Of a stretch of DNA of 35,947 bases, positions 17,489 to 26,117 are shown piece after piece. Numbering within the stretch: the first letter of the stretch is position 1; each line of letters starts with the position of its first letter. Source of the DNA: Erysipelotrichaceae bacterium (GTDB lineage Bacteria; Bacillota_I; Bacilli_A; Erysipelotrichales; Erysipelotrichaceae); contig JAISTR010000052.1 in NCBI GenBank assembly GCA_031272515.1, positions 1 through 35,947 of the forward strand, in the 5' to 3' direction. The notes below the pieces were generated by a model. That model was not told the origin of the DNA and ran no database searches. It saw only the letters and a program-made list of their open reading frames with translations. A program made the position numbers and the translations under genes.

Positions 17489-18603
17489 GTGAAGTGCTGT
17501 TTTTTAGCCCGCAAACGGTGATGATCAAACCGGTGGGCTCTCGCTGCAACCTCAACTGTCACTATTGTTACTACCTGGGCAAACAGCAGCCCGGCGGACA
17601 GCCGGCAGGTAAAATGTCGAAGCGAACCCTGGAGAAGATGATCCGCCAGGTACTTGTCAATTCACCCTATCCGGTGAACCATTTTATATGGCATGGCGGG
17701 GAACCGGCTTTGGCCGGGATGGACTTCTTTAAGGAAGTGCTGGCTTTGCAGAAAAAGTATTGCCAAACCGGACACGGCTTTGTCAATATGCTGCAAAGCA
17801 ACGGCACGCTGCTGGATGAAGCCTGGTGTGATTTTTTGAAGGAGAACCGCTTTCTGGTGGGGCTGTCTTTGGATGCAACCGAAAAGTTGCACAACAAGTA
17901 CCGCAAAGACTACCAGAACCAGGGCAGCTATCAAAGCGTGAAAGCCGCTTTAAAAAGGCTCAACAATGTTGGCATTGAGCCTGACTTATTGACAACTGTG
18001 ACGATGGATACGGCATTAAGGCCAGAGGAGGTCTACCGCTGTTTAAGTGAATTGAAGCAAAGCTGGGTACAGTTTATCCCGATTGTGAATTTTCAGGATC
18101 ATAAGCTCACAAGTGAAAGTGTGACCGGGAAAGCCTACGGGGATTTTCTTTGTAGGATCCTGGAGCTTTGGCTTGAGAATAACGGGCAGGACTTCCAGGT
18201 TCAGATTTTCTCAGAGATGCGCTTATGCTTAAGCGCCATGGAGAGCACAGTCTGCTGGATGCGGGAGGTCTGCGGGGAAGTGCCGGTGGTGGAAGCGGAT
18301 GGCTCGGTTTATCTCTGCGACCATTTTGTAAATGAAAAACATCGCTTGGGGAGTCTGTACAATCAGGACTTTAAGGATATCTGGAAATGGCCCAATGCTT
18401 TTGGCTTGCAAAAGAGTAACGCGGCAGGTCAAAAATGCCTGCAATGCGAAGTCTTTGCGTATTGCCATGGCGGCTGTCTCAAAGACCGGATCAGTAATGC
18501 AAACGGGGAGATTGAGAATGTCCTCTGCGACGGTCTGTACCGGTTTTTTATGGAAGCGAAACAAAAATTGAAACCATTGGTTTCTATTGATAAGCAACTG
18601 TGA
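17485..18603 (+). CDS. Radical SAM/SPASM protein, anaerobic sulfatase-maturase (anSME) type
   Basis: A 372-aa enzyme with CNLNCHYC (Cys21, Cys25, Cys28), the CX3CX2C site for the radical-SAM 4Fe-4S cluster. FSPQTVMIKPVGSRCN and WHGGEPALAG match anaerobic sulfatase-maturating enzymes, which oxidise an active-site Cys or Ser of sulfatases to formylglycine. The C-terminal SPASM region has the typical cysteines (CGEVP, ADGSVYLCDHFV, CLQCEVFAYCHGGCLKDRI), which bind two auxiliary clusters. Length is near the usual 370-400 aa. No sulfatase is encoded in the window, so the substrate is elsewhere or is a different peptide. No ribosome site precedes it; translation is probably coupled to the overlapping hydrolase gene. 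Confidence 0.88.
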   Translation: MSEVLFFSPQTVMIKPVGSRCNLNCHYCYYLGKQQPGGQPAGKMSKRTLEKMIRQVLVNSPYPVNHFIWHGGEPALAGMDFFKEVLALQKKYCQTGHGFVNMLQSNGTLLDEAWCDFLKENRFLVGLSLDATEKLHNKYRKDYQNQGSYQSVKAALKRLNNVGIEPDLLTTVTMDTALRPEEVYRCLSELKQSWVQFIPIVNFQDHKLTSESVTGKAYGDFLCRILELWLENNGQDFQVQIFSEMRLCLSAMESTVCWMREVCGEVPVVEADGSVYLCDHFVNEKHRLGSLYNQDFKDIWKWPNAFGLQKSNAAGQKCLQCEVFAYCHGGCLKDRISNANGEIENVLCDGLYRFFMEAKQKLKPLVSIDKQL

Positions 18604-18615
18604 TAGAGTAATAGC

Positions 18616-19021
18616 ATGGCGAGAGGAAGAAGATATAAAATACCATTGCCAAAAGATGAAGGCGATTGGGTTATGTGGATTCTCGCAGGTTTTGTTTTTT
18701 TTCTGCGGTTTGTGTTTCTATGGGTTTATGAAGTTTCTCATCTGGATAACCGGGTCGAAAGACAGATTTCCCGTAGACAAAAAACCGCGCAGGCCCAAAC
18801 CAAGCAGTACAACTGTCTCTGCACCTGCTGCCAAACTTTCTGAAATGACCACCTACCAGCCGTAAGTAAATCCCAAAAACAAAGAGCGGGCAGAGTTAAA
18901 AAGCGTCTGGGGGCTGGATGATGATGAGCTTGACATGATTGAAGCCGGCCAGCAGGACGCCTGGGACTTCGATGAGGAAGACGACGAACACGAAGAAGAC
19001 TATTATTACGAGCAGGAATGA
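18616..19021 (+). pseudogene. Frameshifted gene for a small membrane protein with acidic tail
   Basis: The gene seems broken twice. From the ATG at 18616 frame 1 reads MARGRRYKIPLPKDEGDWVM, a hydrophobic helix and a basic stretch, ending at 18843. After the A6 tract at 18779-18784, the frame used by the rest is frame 2: a Pro/Ser linker (KPRRPKPSSTT...), a TAA at 18863-18865, then an uninterrupted acidic tail (SVWGLDDDELDMIEAG, later Asp/Glu/Tyr-rich) to the TGA at 19019-19021. An A5 tract would join the first two parts; the TAA would still interrupt the tail. The architecture (basic start, one or two membrane segments, proline linker, very acidic end) reads as one former protein of about 134 aa. 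It starts 13 bases after the radical SAM gene, so it was likely part of that operon. Function unknown. Confidence 0.6.
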
Positions 19022-19035
19022 AGAGTTTCTGCTTT

Positions 19036-20406
19036 TTAATTCTCCTTGGCCAGTTTTATCCTGGCGGCCTTCAGTTCTTTTTCAATGGGGATGCGTGAGG
19101 CCGCCCACAGCATCAAAACGGATACCGCCATCGGTGCAATTCCCAGCATGAAATTGATGACGGATATTGCGGCTGCCGGCTGATTGGGCAATTCGGCATT
19201 AAACCCGGCAACGGCCAGGGAGATGGTGATGAACTGGGTTGCGGCTGCGGAAGCCAGTTTGGCAGCGAGATTGTCTGTGGAAGCGATCATCGAATCAAAA
19301 CGGCGGCCGCTGTCCGCTTCGACGATGTCCACCAGATTATTGCGGTTGGTGTTAAATAAGACGAAGGCGATGGTGGCGGAAATGCCCACTGAGACCGCAT
19401 TGACATAAATCGCCATTGTTGAGGCAGGTGAAAGGACAAACCAAATCTTTCCCAGGATGGAAACAAGCGGTGCCATCATCATCGTCTTTCTTCTGCCCAG
19501 CTTTTGATCAATCTTTGAAACAAAGAAGGAGGATAAAAGCGAGCTCACCAGAAAAGCTGCCTGCACGCTGGTAGCGGCAGCGGTGGAGCCCAGCACATAG
19601 GTGGCATAATAGGTGACGCAGGTTAAAAGCAGCAGGTTGATGACGCCATAGCAGATGATATAAAGGGTGTTGATGACCCAGGATTTGTTTTTTAACAGGG
19701 TGGTGGCAATGGTTCTAAAAGGCAGGTGTTCTTCATCATCCGCCACCTGTTTCACCCGTTCCCTGGTGGTGAAATAGTGAATCAGACAGCCGGCAATGAC
19801 AATCAAGCCCATTATCACCGCAACCTTGAAGAAGCCGCTATCGGCAGTATCCGTCAGGTTGCCCTCACGGTTGAGGGCTCCAAAGCGTTTCAAAAGCGGC
19901 AGACAGGCAAGGGCACCAATGCCCGAGCCTAAAGTCCCGCCCAGGTTACGGAAGACGTTGATGGAGCGGCGGTCACTGTCCAGATCACTGGCCAGACCGC
20001 CCATGGAATTATAGGGAATCCCGACAAAGGTATTAAAGACTTCAAATAAGATATAAATGACCAAAGCCAAAATGATAGCCGGAACCTCTGAAAGATGGAA
20101 GTCTGTGAACAAGAGCACTACCGTAATCGCCCAGGGCACGCTGTGCCACAGGGCGAAAGGCCGTACGCTTTCCCCGCTTTTGAAGCGGTGGTTGACTGCC
20201 CAGTAGCCCAGCAGCGGGTCATTGATGGCATCCCATATGGTACCGATGGTCAAAATCGTCCCGGCCCAGAAGACATCCAGCTTGACGACATTGGTCAGAA
20301 AGAAGAGGTAGTAGATGCTTTTGAACTGATAGACGATGTTGTTGGAGCCGGAGAAGGTGAAAAATCCCAGCTTTTCTTTTAAGTCAACCTTGCTTTTGGT
20401 ACTCAT
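19036..20406 (-). CDS. GPH-family (MelB-like) MFS sugar:cation symporter
   Basis: A 456-aa integral membrane protein with about 12 hydrophobic segments. The N-terminus (KLGFFTFSGSNNIVYQFKSIYYLFFLTNV) followed by GTIWDAINDPLLGYWAVNHR is the hallmark of glycoside-pentoside-hexuronide:cation symporters, including the conserved Asp in helix 2 that helps bind the coupling cation. FNTFVGIPYNSMGGLASD corresponds to the conserved family loop. The substrate cannot be told from the sequence. Its ATG overlaps the stop of the upstream peptidase-like gene by 4 bp, with an AGGAG inside that gene's last codons, so the two are co-transcribed. Some members of this family take up small solutes other than sugars, so a peptide- or amino-acid-linked role with the neighbouring hydrolase is possible but unproven. 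Confidence 0.88.
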   Translation of the reverse strand: MSTKSKVDLKEKLGFFTFSGSNNIVYQFKSIYYLFFLTNVVKLDVFWAGTILTIGTIWDAINDPLLGYWAVNHRFKSGESVRPFALWHSVPWAITVVLLFTDFHLSEVPAIILALVIYILFEVFNTFVGIPYNSMGGLASDLDSDRRSINVFRNLGGTLGSGIGALACLPLLKRFGALNREGNLTDTADSGFFKVAVIMGLIVIAGCLIHYFTTRERVKQVADDEEHLPFRTIATTLLKNKSWVINTLYIICYGVINLLLLTCVTYYATYVLGSTAAATSVQAAFLVSSLLSSFFVSKIDQKLGRRKTMMMAPLVSILGKIWFVLSPASTMAIYVNAVSVGISATIAFVLFNTNRNNLVDIVEADSGRRFDSMIASTDNLAAKLASAAATQFITISLAVAGFNAELPNQPAAAISVINFMLGIAPMAVSVLMLWAASRIPIEKELKAARIKLAKEN

Positions 20407-21386
20407 ACCCGTACTCCTTTCTGACGGTACTCTTCACAGAGTGCTGTCAAGTCTTTGATTAACAAAGCCTTGAACGCTTGTGGTTCATCACCCATCGGGT
20501 TGTGTCCGCTTTTCTCAAACCAGACCAGTTTTTTGTTTTTTGCCTTGAGGTTATTGTAATAATCCTCTACCAATTGGGCCGGGGTATTATAGTCCAGCCG
20601 GCCGTCATAGATGTAGTAGGGCACTTTGATTTCGCCGACTTCCTTACTCAAATTGCTGCCGACAACCTCAGGCAGCATCGTATCCAAAACCAGGATGTGG
20701 CCGAAGGCCAAACCCAACAGGTCAGAAATGGAGTATTCCCCGGACTTGATGATGGGAATGATAAAGGAGGTGGTGTAGTCGCGTTTCTTTTGATCTTGGG
20801 AATAACCGCCATACTTCATCATGACCTTGCGCTGTACCAGCATGCCTTTGCGGCCGCCGGAATAGTTGCCGTTGACTGGGGCTCCCAGTTTTTCAAGTGC
20901 TTGTACCGCTTTGGTGTCATTGTGTTTTTTGGCTTCACTTAAGGCGAAGTGATAGGAGATCTCCTCGTTTTTGGGACCGTTGACCATCTGCCCGAAGCCC
21001 ACATAGCCGGCAATTTTATCCGGGAAGCGGTATACCAGCATCGTACCCAAGAGACTGCCCCAGCTGCCGCCAATCACAAAGACCTTGTCTTTATGAAAGG
21101 TTTCACAGCACCAGTCGACCAGGGCTGCCGCATCACGGGTCAGCTGATCGATGGTCAAAGTCTTTGGATCCACCCCCCAGTAGGAACCGCCGCTGCCTCT
21201 TTGATCCCAGCAGACCAGCGTGAAGTGATCCAGCAGTTCGTTGTCGTTTTTTAAAACACCATGACGGCTGATGACGCCAGGCCCGCCATGCAGAAAAATC
21301 AGCACCGGCAGACTTTCGTCCTTGCTTTTGATATGAATTTTCTGCTTAAATCCGCAGAGTTCAATTTTTTTCTTGAGATCCAGCAT
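20403..21386 (-). CDS. Proline iminopeptidase-like alpha/beta hydrolase
   Basis: A 327-aa alpha/beta hydrolase of the prolyl aminopeptidase (S33) group. HGGPG (residues 33-37) and DQRGSG (61-66) are the family oxyanion-hole and strand motifs. GGSWGS places the nucleophile at Ser108. The acid is probably the Asp in YDGRLDYNTP and the base the His in KSGHNPMGDEP. There is no signal peptide, so it is cytoplasmic. Such enzymes usually release N-terminal proline from peptides, but relatives hydrolyse other amides and esters. GGAGG lies 6 nt before the ATG. It is first in a two-gene operon with the GPH transporter. The upstream gap is shared with the divergently oriented surface protein gene. Confidence 0.85.
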   Translation of the reverse strand: MLDLKKKIELCGFKQKIHIKSKDESLPVLIFLHGGPGVISRHGVLKNDNELLDHFTLVCWDQRGSGGSYWGVDPKTLTIDQLTRDAAALVDWCCETFHKDKVFVIGGSWGSLLGTMLVYRFPDKIAGYVGFGQMVNGPKNEEISYHFALSEAKKHNDTKAVQALEKLGAPVNGNYSGGRKGMLVQRKVMMKYGGYSQDQKKRDYTTSFIIPIIKSGEYSISDLLGLAFGHILVLDTMLPEVVGSNLSKEVGEIKVPYYIYDGRLDYNTPAQLVEDYYNNLKAKNKKLVWFEKSGHNPMGDEPQAFKALLIKDLTALCEEYRQKGVRV

Positions 21387-21532
21387 AGTGCCTCCTGCAG
21401 CAATTGTGAAAAAATCATATCATACTATCCGTGAAACAAAAAAAGAAAATCAAAAATCAGGGAACCTATGAGAGAAAAGCAACATATCCAACAAGCTTGT
21501 TTTTTATGCAAAGAAAGGGCTATGCGCATTAA

Positions 21533-21548
21533 AAGCAATAGGTTGCTT
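21533..21548. promoter_or_regulatory. Operator-like palindrome upstream of surface protein C
   Basis: AAGCAATAGGTTGCTT has perfect 6-bp arms around TAGG. It is nearly the same as TAAGCAACAGGTTGC in the MarR-gene promoter (31052-31065). It lies about 100 bp before the chosen start of surface protein C. A second palindrome, AACAAGCTTGTT (21490-21501), lies nearby. Confidence 0.5.
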
Positions 21549-21645
21549 AAATGTAAAGAACCCTTTATTGGAAAGCTTTCCATCTTTATCGCAACTTCAG
21601 GAAGGTTGGCTTTATGATGTAGTTGAACTCGAACAGGAGCAGTTT

Positions 21646-24600
21646 ATGAACAAGCACACACTGCGGCCGCTGGTCGCCCTGCTACTTGCCTTGAACTGGA
21701 TTCTGACCTGCTTCTCTTTCCCAATTAAGGCAAGTGCGATGATTACCATCAACACTTACTATACCAGTGATGCCGGCAATACCTGGACGCTTTATCAAAG
21801 CCTGAATGTTGCCAAGTCGACTACTTACCGGCAACTTAAGAATTCTGGTCTGGCGTTCGACGGACCTCCCAAAGAACTATGGCCGGCTGATGCGCTTAGC
21901 TTTACCGGTTATTTTCAAGATCCTGAATCCGCCACCTATCCTGATGGTTTTTTGTCCCCGTTCTATCAGGTTGACTTGCAATCAGATGCGACTATAGAGC
22001 AGGACCTAAACCTTTTTTTGGGCTTTGCGGATCGCTGGGTTGTCAAATTCACCGATGGCAAGGGCCGGGTGATCTTGACCGACTGGCGCTATGATGGCCA
22101 AAAGGTACCGTTCTTTCACCGCTATGGCAATTTGGATTTGAGCCAAGGGCGGGTTTTGGCCGGGTGGTCCTATGACCCCCAGGGCCAAAAACCGGTGTAC
22201 TTCTATGATGAAGTCCACTCTGATTTGACTTTGTACCCGGTGTTTCTGGATACGCACCTGGTGCACTTTGACAGCCAGGGCGGAAGCAGAATCAACTATG
22301 ATAACACCCACCAGGATTACGCCCTCATTGCCCCGGGTGCTCTGCTTAAAAAGCCCCCGGACCCAAGCAAACCCGGGTATCTCTTTGGCGGCTGGCAATA
22401 TCAGGGCAAGTCCTGGAATTTCGCGGTGGACCGGGTAAACAGACCGCTGACTTTACAAGCCATCTGGCACAAGGATACTAATCCGAAAGCTGAGGTAAAG
22501 GTGGTAGTCTGGCTGGAGCGTCCGGATGTCGCCAAAAACGGTACCGTATTGGCGGATGATGAAAACAGCAGTCCCGCTGATCTTGCAAAGCATTTTGGCT
22601 ATTATGACAGCCGCATTCTTTTACTGCCGGTCGGCACCAGTCTAGACCCGCAGTCCTTTCAAACAAACATCCCGCACAGCTACTATGACTTTGCGATACT
22701 CTCCAGCCAAAGTGTACAAGAGGACAACAGTAGTGTCATCCATCTCTACTACAAGCGCAAGGTCTATCAGCTGCAGTTTGAGCTGACACAAAGCACAGCC
22801 CAAATGCGCATCGGAAATGACCTCTTTGGCGCCGGTTCGCCTTATCAGTTTTTGGCCAAAGCGGGGGAGAGCATCCATGAGCGCTGGCCAATACGCGACT
22901 TGGCAGACTTCCCGCCCGTCACTAGCACCACGGACACTTTGAATTTTTTTGGCTGGAGTGATCAAAACCAAAACCTTTATCCCTACAAACAAATTGTGCT
23001 GGATGAAAGCATGGCTGATTTGGCGGTGCATGATACAATCACCTTCACCTCAATCTACCAAGAGCAGGGGATGCTGTTTCATGTGAACTATCTGTTTCAG
23101 CCGCTGGCAAATGATGACGGGTTAGGCCGCTATGAGAACTATCAAAACCGAAATTACCGCTATGATGAAGCCTACAATCAGCAGCTCTTTGGCGATGGCT
23201 ATCCGCTGGTGCTGCCGGTATTTCCCGGTTTTAGAGCAATGTCCGCCAACGCCCTGATGCGCGATCAGGGCGGTTTTGTCCCAACCACACAGCCGCTTTT
23301 GGACCAGTACCTCTTTTATGGCCGCAAAAAATATACCCTCTACTTTGACACTTGGGGCAACTTGGCAAAGCTGGCGCTACCGCTTGATCAGCTGCCACAG
23401 CGCTACTCGTACTACGATCTCTTCTATCAGACCCCGTTAGCACCATATGCCAAAGAGTCCGACCGCTATCAGCCCGTCACTGTCCATAAAACAACCTACC
23501 AGTTTACCGGCTGGTACTATGACTTAACCAGTCTGCACCCGGTGGACTTTCAGTACGACCAAATGCCGGCGGAAAGCTTAACCCTCTATGCGAAATGGAT
23601 ACCAACCAAACAGATGCTCACCATGCATGCGAGTGTGCGCGGCTTTAACTACTGGACCAAAGGTCCCAGGGAAGTGGAGTATGGTTATGTTGTCAAAGCC
23701 GAAGACCTGCCGCAATTGACAGTAGGTGAGGCAGTCTATCTGACGATGGACCCGGATTACCGGTATTGGGTTGTCGGCGGGTCTCCGGATAATAAGGAGG
23801 ATGTACCGATGGGCAGATTTGTCGGATATGTGACTGATATCGTGCATCCAGAAAAGGAGGAGGCCTTCAATCGCTTGATTATCCCGACCGATCCCATCGG
23901 CCAGGTGGTGGACCGGGATACCCATTTCTATTCCATCTACAACACCCTGGATTTTACCCTGAACTTCCATAGCGGTGAGGGAGAGTGGAAAAACAGCTTC
24001 AACAAGATTAAAACCGACACCAAGACCTACGACATCAACCACTATGCCAGAATGCCAAAAAGCAGTGATGACCTTGGTGAGTTGGTGCTGCCTGCCGGCA
24101 AGATCTTTTTGGGCTGGAAGCTGGACCGCAACCACGATGGGATGCCGGATGTCAATAGCCGGATCTACCTTGCCGGTGAGCTGCTTATGATAACAGAGGA
24201 TACCCAGGTGGTTGCGGTGTATGCTTATTTAAATGAAGTCACACAGCTGACCTATCACGCCAATGACGGCAGCGGCTATAGCCGCAGTGTGATTGTGCCA
24301 AGAAACAGTGAGGTAGTGCTGCTAAGCCAACAGGAGGCCTTGAACCCCCGTTATGGCTACCTCCCAAATGGCAATCACCGTTTTCTGGGCTGGGATGATA
24401 AGCCGAACCGGGAAAGGCCGCAGTACCTGAGTAAAATCCAGGTAAAAGAGCTTCCGGTGGATGTCTATGCCCACTGGTCAGATAGCAGCAATAACCCGGA
24501 TGAGCCGCCAGAGCCACCGATAAAGCCGCCACAGCCACCGGTGAATCCTACAATTCCGCCGCTCTCGGCAACCCGGCCTGTGTATCACTGGTATCTGCTG

Positions 24601-24654
24601 TTTTTGATGGCACTGCTTGTTGGCTGGTATGAAAAAAGAAGGGGTGGGGGCTAA
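21646..24654 (+). CDS. Secreted InlB-repeat surface protein C, no clear sorting motif
   Basis: A 1,002-aa member of the same surface family as proteins A and B, but with a single module. The ATG at 21646 is chosen because AGGAG lies 6 nt upstream and a signal peptide follows at once (MNKHTLRPLV, hydrophobic core, cleavage near KASA at residues 28-31); the frame stays open upstream to 21568. Residues about 206-283 are a good InlB_B repeat (FDSQGG, GGW, LTLQAIW). VVWLERPD near residue 286 corresponds to the YWVEKPN motif of A and B. A further repeat ends YAKW near residue 655, and DRNHDGMPD near residue 827 is a calcium-loop candidate. The end has a proline-rich spacer (PPEPPIKPPQPP), a hydrophobic helix and KRRGGG. 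Where VPLTG would be expected the sequence is PPLSATRP, so wall anchoring by a sortase is doubtful; simple membrane anchoring is likelier. Confidence 0.88.
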   Translation: MNKHTLRPLVALLLALNWILTCFSFPIKASAMITINTYYTSDAGNTWTLYQSLNVAKSTTYRQLKNSGLAFDGPPKELWPADALSFTGYFQDPESATYPDGFLSPFYQVDLQSDATIEQDLNLFLGFADRWVVKFTDGKGRVILTDWRYDGQKVPFFHRYGNLDLSQGRVLAGWSYDPQGQKPVYFYDEVHSDLTLYPVFLDTHLVHFDSQGGSRINYDNTHQDYALIAPGALLKKPPDPSKPGYLFGGWQYQGKSWNFAVDRVNRPLTLQAIWHKDTNPKAEVKVVVWLERPDVAKNGTVLADDENSSPADLAKHFGYYDSRILLLPVGTSLDPQSFQTNIPHSYYDFAILSSQSVQEDNSSVIHLYYKRKVYQLQFELTQSTAQMRIGNDLFGAGSPYQFLAKAGESIHERWPIRDLADFPPVTSTTDTLNFFGWSDQNQNLYPYKQIVLDESMADLAVHDTITFTSIYQEQGMLFHVNYLFQPLANDDGLGRYENYQNRNYRYDEAYNQQLFGDGYPLVLPVFPGFRAMSANALMRDQGGFVPTTQPLLDQYLFYGRKKYTLYFDTWGNLAKLALPLDQLPQRYSYYDLFYQTPLAPYAKESDRYQPVTVHKTTYQFTGWYYDLTSLHPVDFQYDQMPAESLTLYAKWIPTKQMLTMHASVRGFNYWTKGPREVEYGYVVKAEDLPQLTVGEAVYLTMDPDYRYWVVGGSPDNKEDVPMGRFVGYVTDIVHPEKEEAFNRLIIPTDPIGQVVDRDTHFYSIYNTLDFTLNFHSGEGEWKNSFNKIKTDTKTYDINHYARMPKSSDDLGELVLPAGKIFLGWKLDRNHDGMPDVNSRIYLAGELLMITEDTQVVAVYAYLNEVTQLTYHANDGSGYSRSVIVPRNSEVVLLSQQEALNPRYGYLPNGNHRFLGWDDKPNRERPQYLSKIQVKELPVDVYAHWSDSSNNPDEPPEPPIKPPQPPVNPTIPPLSATRPVYHWYLLFLMALLVGWYEKRRGGG

Positions 24655-24686
24655 AGGGAATAGAAGAAATTAACAGCAAACCCACC

Positions 24687-24717
24687 AAAAAAAGACTTTC
24701 TCTCGAAAGTCTTTTTT
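24687..24717. terminator. Bidirectional terminator between surface protein C and the GlcG-like gene
   Basis: AAAAGACTTTC (24690-24700), loop TCTC, GAAAGTCTTTT (24705-24715), with runs of A on the left and T on the right. It can end both convergent transcripts; on the minus strand it begins at the last base of the stop codon. Confidence 0.85.
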
Positions 24718-25133
24718 CACAAATCCAATTTCGCAAAGGCTTCCAGCACCGCTTCGCAGACACTCTCGTCCTGCTCCACCGAACCGCCGGAGACACCGAT
24801 GCCGCCAATGACTTTGCCATCGCTGAAAAGCGGAAAACCGCCGCCGAAGATGACCAGTTTGTCGTTTGTCACATTGATGCCAAAGGCGCTTTCGCCAACC
24901 TGGGCGATCTTTCCGAATTCGGCCGTTGGCTGCCGCAGTACGGCGGCGGTGTAGGCTTTCTTCTGTGAGATTTCAATGCTGGGCAAAATCGCATCGCCAA
25001 AGCGCTGCAGAAAGCGCAGGTTGCCGGCTTCATCGGCAATCGAAAGGGTGACCCCTACTTTGATTTTCTCCGATTTTTTCCTGGCCGCAGAAGCCAATAC
25101 CCCAATGGTCTTCTCATCCAAAATAATGCTCAT
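24717..25133 (-). CDS. GlcG/HbpS family (DUF336) protein
   Basis: A 138-aa protein of the GlcG/HbpS family. Recognisable features are AxxKAxTAAxxR-like spacing (SQKKAYTAAVLRQPTAEFG), FGGGFPLF and GKVIGGIGVSGGSVEQDESVCEAVLEAF. Members bind heme or small corrinoid-like ligands, or accompany glycolate and diol utilisation genes; the true role here is unknown. No glycolate or diol genes are adjacent, so it stands alone. The start at 25133 is preferred over the upstream ATG at 25244 because GGAGG lies 8 nt before it (GGAGGGACAATC) and family members begin near here. There is no signal peptide. Confidence 0.85.
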   Translation of the reverse strand: MSIILDEKTIGVLASAARKKSEKIKVGVTLSIADEAGNLRFLQRFGDAILPSIEISQKKAYTAAVLRQPTAEFGKIAQVGESAFGINVTNDKLVIFGGGFPLFSDGKVIGGIGVSGGSVEQDESVCEAVLEAFAKLDL

Positions 25134-25201
25134 GATTGTCCCTCCTGATTGTACTGACTTTATTCTATCATCATCCATCCGCTTTTTTGCGGCTTTGCCA
25201 A

Positions 25202-25251
25202 TTGACAATGCCAGATTTTTATCTCTGTTGTATAATTGAACCAAGAGGTGA
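25202..25251 (+). promoter_or_regulatory. rapZ promoter region and ribosome site
   Basis: TTGACA (25202-25207) and a perfect TATAAT (25231-25236) are present, but 23 bp apart, too far for a normal pair. AGAGGTGAG (25245-25252) is a good ribosome site for the TTG at 25257. The TTG at 25236 lies inside the -10 box and so cannot be the start if this promoter is used. The mRNA leader would be only about 14 nt. Confidence 0.5.
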
Positions 25252-25256
25252 GTCCA

Positions 25257-26117
25257 TTGTCAAAAAAAAGAATTGTAATCGTAACCGGACTCTCCGGTGC
25301 CGGCAAAACCAGTGCCATGCGGGTATTGGAGGACATCGGCTATCACTGTATAGACCAGATTCCGGCAGAGCTGCGCGAAGAGCTCTACCACCTGTTTTTG
25401 ACTTCGCGCTCACGCAAGTACCAATACATTGCCTTGGCGATGCCGATGCAGGACTTCAAGGCTTTTACCAAGACCTTCTCCACCGGGGAGTTTGATCTGC
25501 AGGTGCTGTTTCTGACGGCCAGTGAAGACTCGCTGTTACTGCGCTATAAGCAGTCCCGGAAAATCCATCCGCAGATCTTATCGAAACAGGCCATCAGCCT
25601 GGAGGAGGCCATCCGCCAGGAGATTGAGATTGCCAAAGAGATGAAGGACTCCGCCTGGCTGGACATCGATACCACCTTTTTAAGAAACAGCGAGCTCAAA
25701 CGCAAGCTCAACGACTTCCTGTCCATCAAGGAAGGTCCGGACTTCACGGTCTCCTTTATCACCTTCGGCTACAAAAAGGGGATTCCCCAGGATGCCGATT
25801 TGGTCTTTGATGTCCGCTTTCTGCCCAATCCCTTCTGGGTCAACAAGCTCAAAAACAAGACCGGGCTGGAGCAGGATGTCTATGACTATGTCCTGGACAA
25901 TCCGGTTGCGAAGGAATTCCTCAAGCAATTGACAGGTTTTCTGGACTTCATCCTGGACCAGTTCTCCTTTGAAGGCAAGAACCACTTCACCATCGCCATC
26001 GGCTGTACCGGCGGCCAGCACCGCTCGGTCTCGGTCGCCCGCTACCTCTATGACTTCTACCTGAATAAATACCAGTGCTATATCTCGCACCGTGATATCA
26101 ATAATGAAGAAGACTGA
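25257..26117 (+). CDS. rapZ: RNase adapter / nucleotide-binding protein RapZ (YvcJ)
   Basis: A 286-aa P-loop protein of the RapZ/YvcJ family. Walker A GLSGAGKTSA follows the first strand directly. DVRFLPNPFW and the C-terminal IAIGCTGGQHRSVSVA are family signatures; the C-terminal domain binds small metabolites or RNA. In E. coli RapZ steers decay of the sRNA GlmZ and so sets amino-sugar synthesis; in Bacillus YvcJ hydrolyses GTP and affects competence. The TTG at 25257 is chosen over the TTG at 25236 by its ribosome site and the -10 box overlap. It overlaps yvcK by 14 bp and heads the conserved rapZ-yvcK-whiA operon. Confidence 0.95.
   Translation: MSKKRIVIVTGLSGAGKTSAMRVLEDIGYHCIDQIPAELREELYHLFLTSRSRKYQYIALAMPMQDFKAFTKTFSTGEFDLQVLFLTASEDSLLLRYKQSRKIHPQILSKQAISLEEAIRQEIEIAKEMKDSAWLDIDTTFLRNSELKRKLNDFLSIKEGPDFTVSFITFGYKKGIPQDADLVFDVRFLPNPFWVNKLKNKTGLEQDVYDYVLDNPVAKEFLKQLTGFLDFILDQFSFEGKNHFTIAIGCTGGQHRSVSVARYLYDFYLNKYQCYISHRDINNEED

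Noticed and set aside
21568-21645. A 26-residue N-terminal extension of surface protein C
   Set aside because: It would place acidic residues before the signal peptide; ATG 21646 has AGGAG at the right distance and begins a normal signal peptide.
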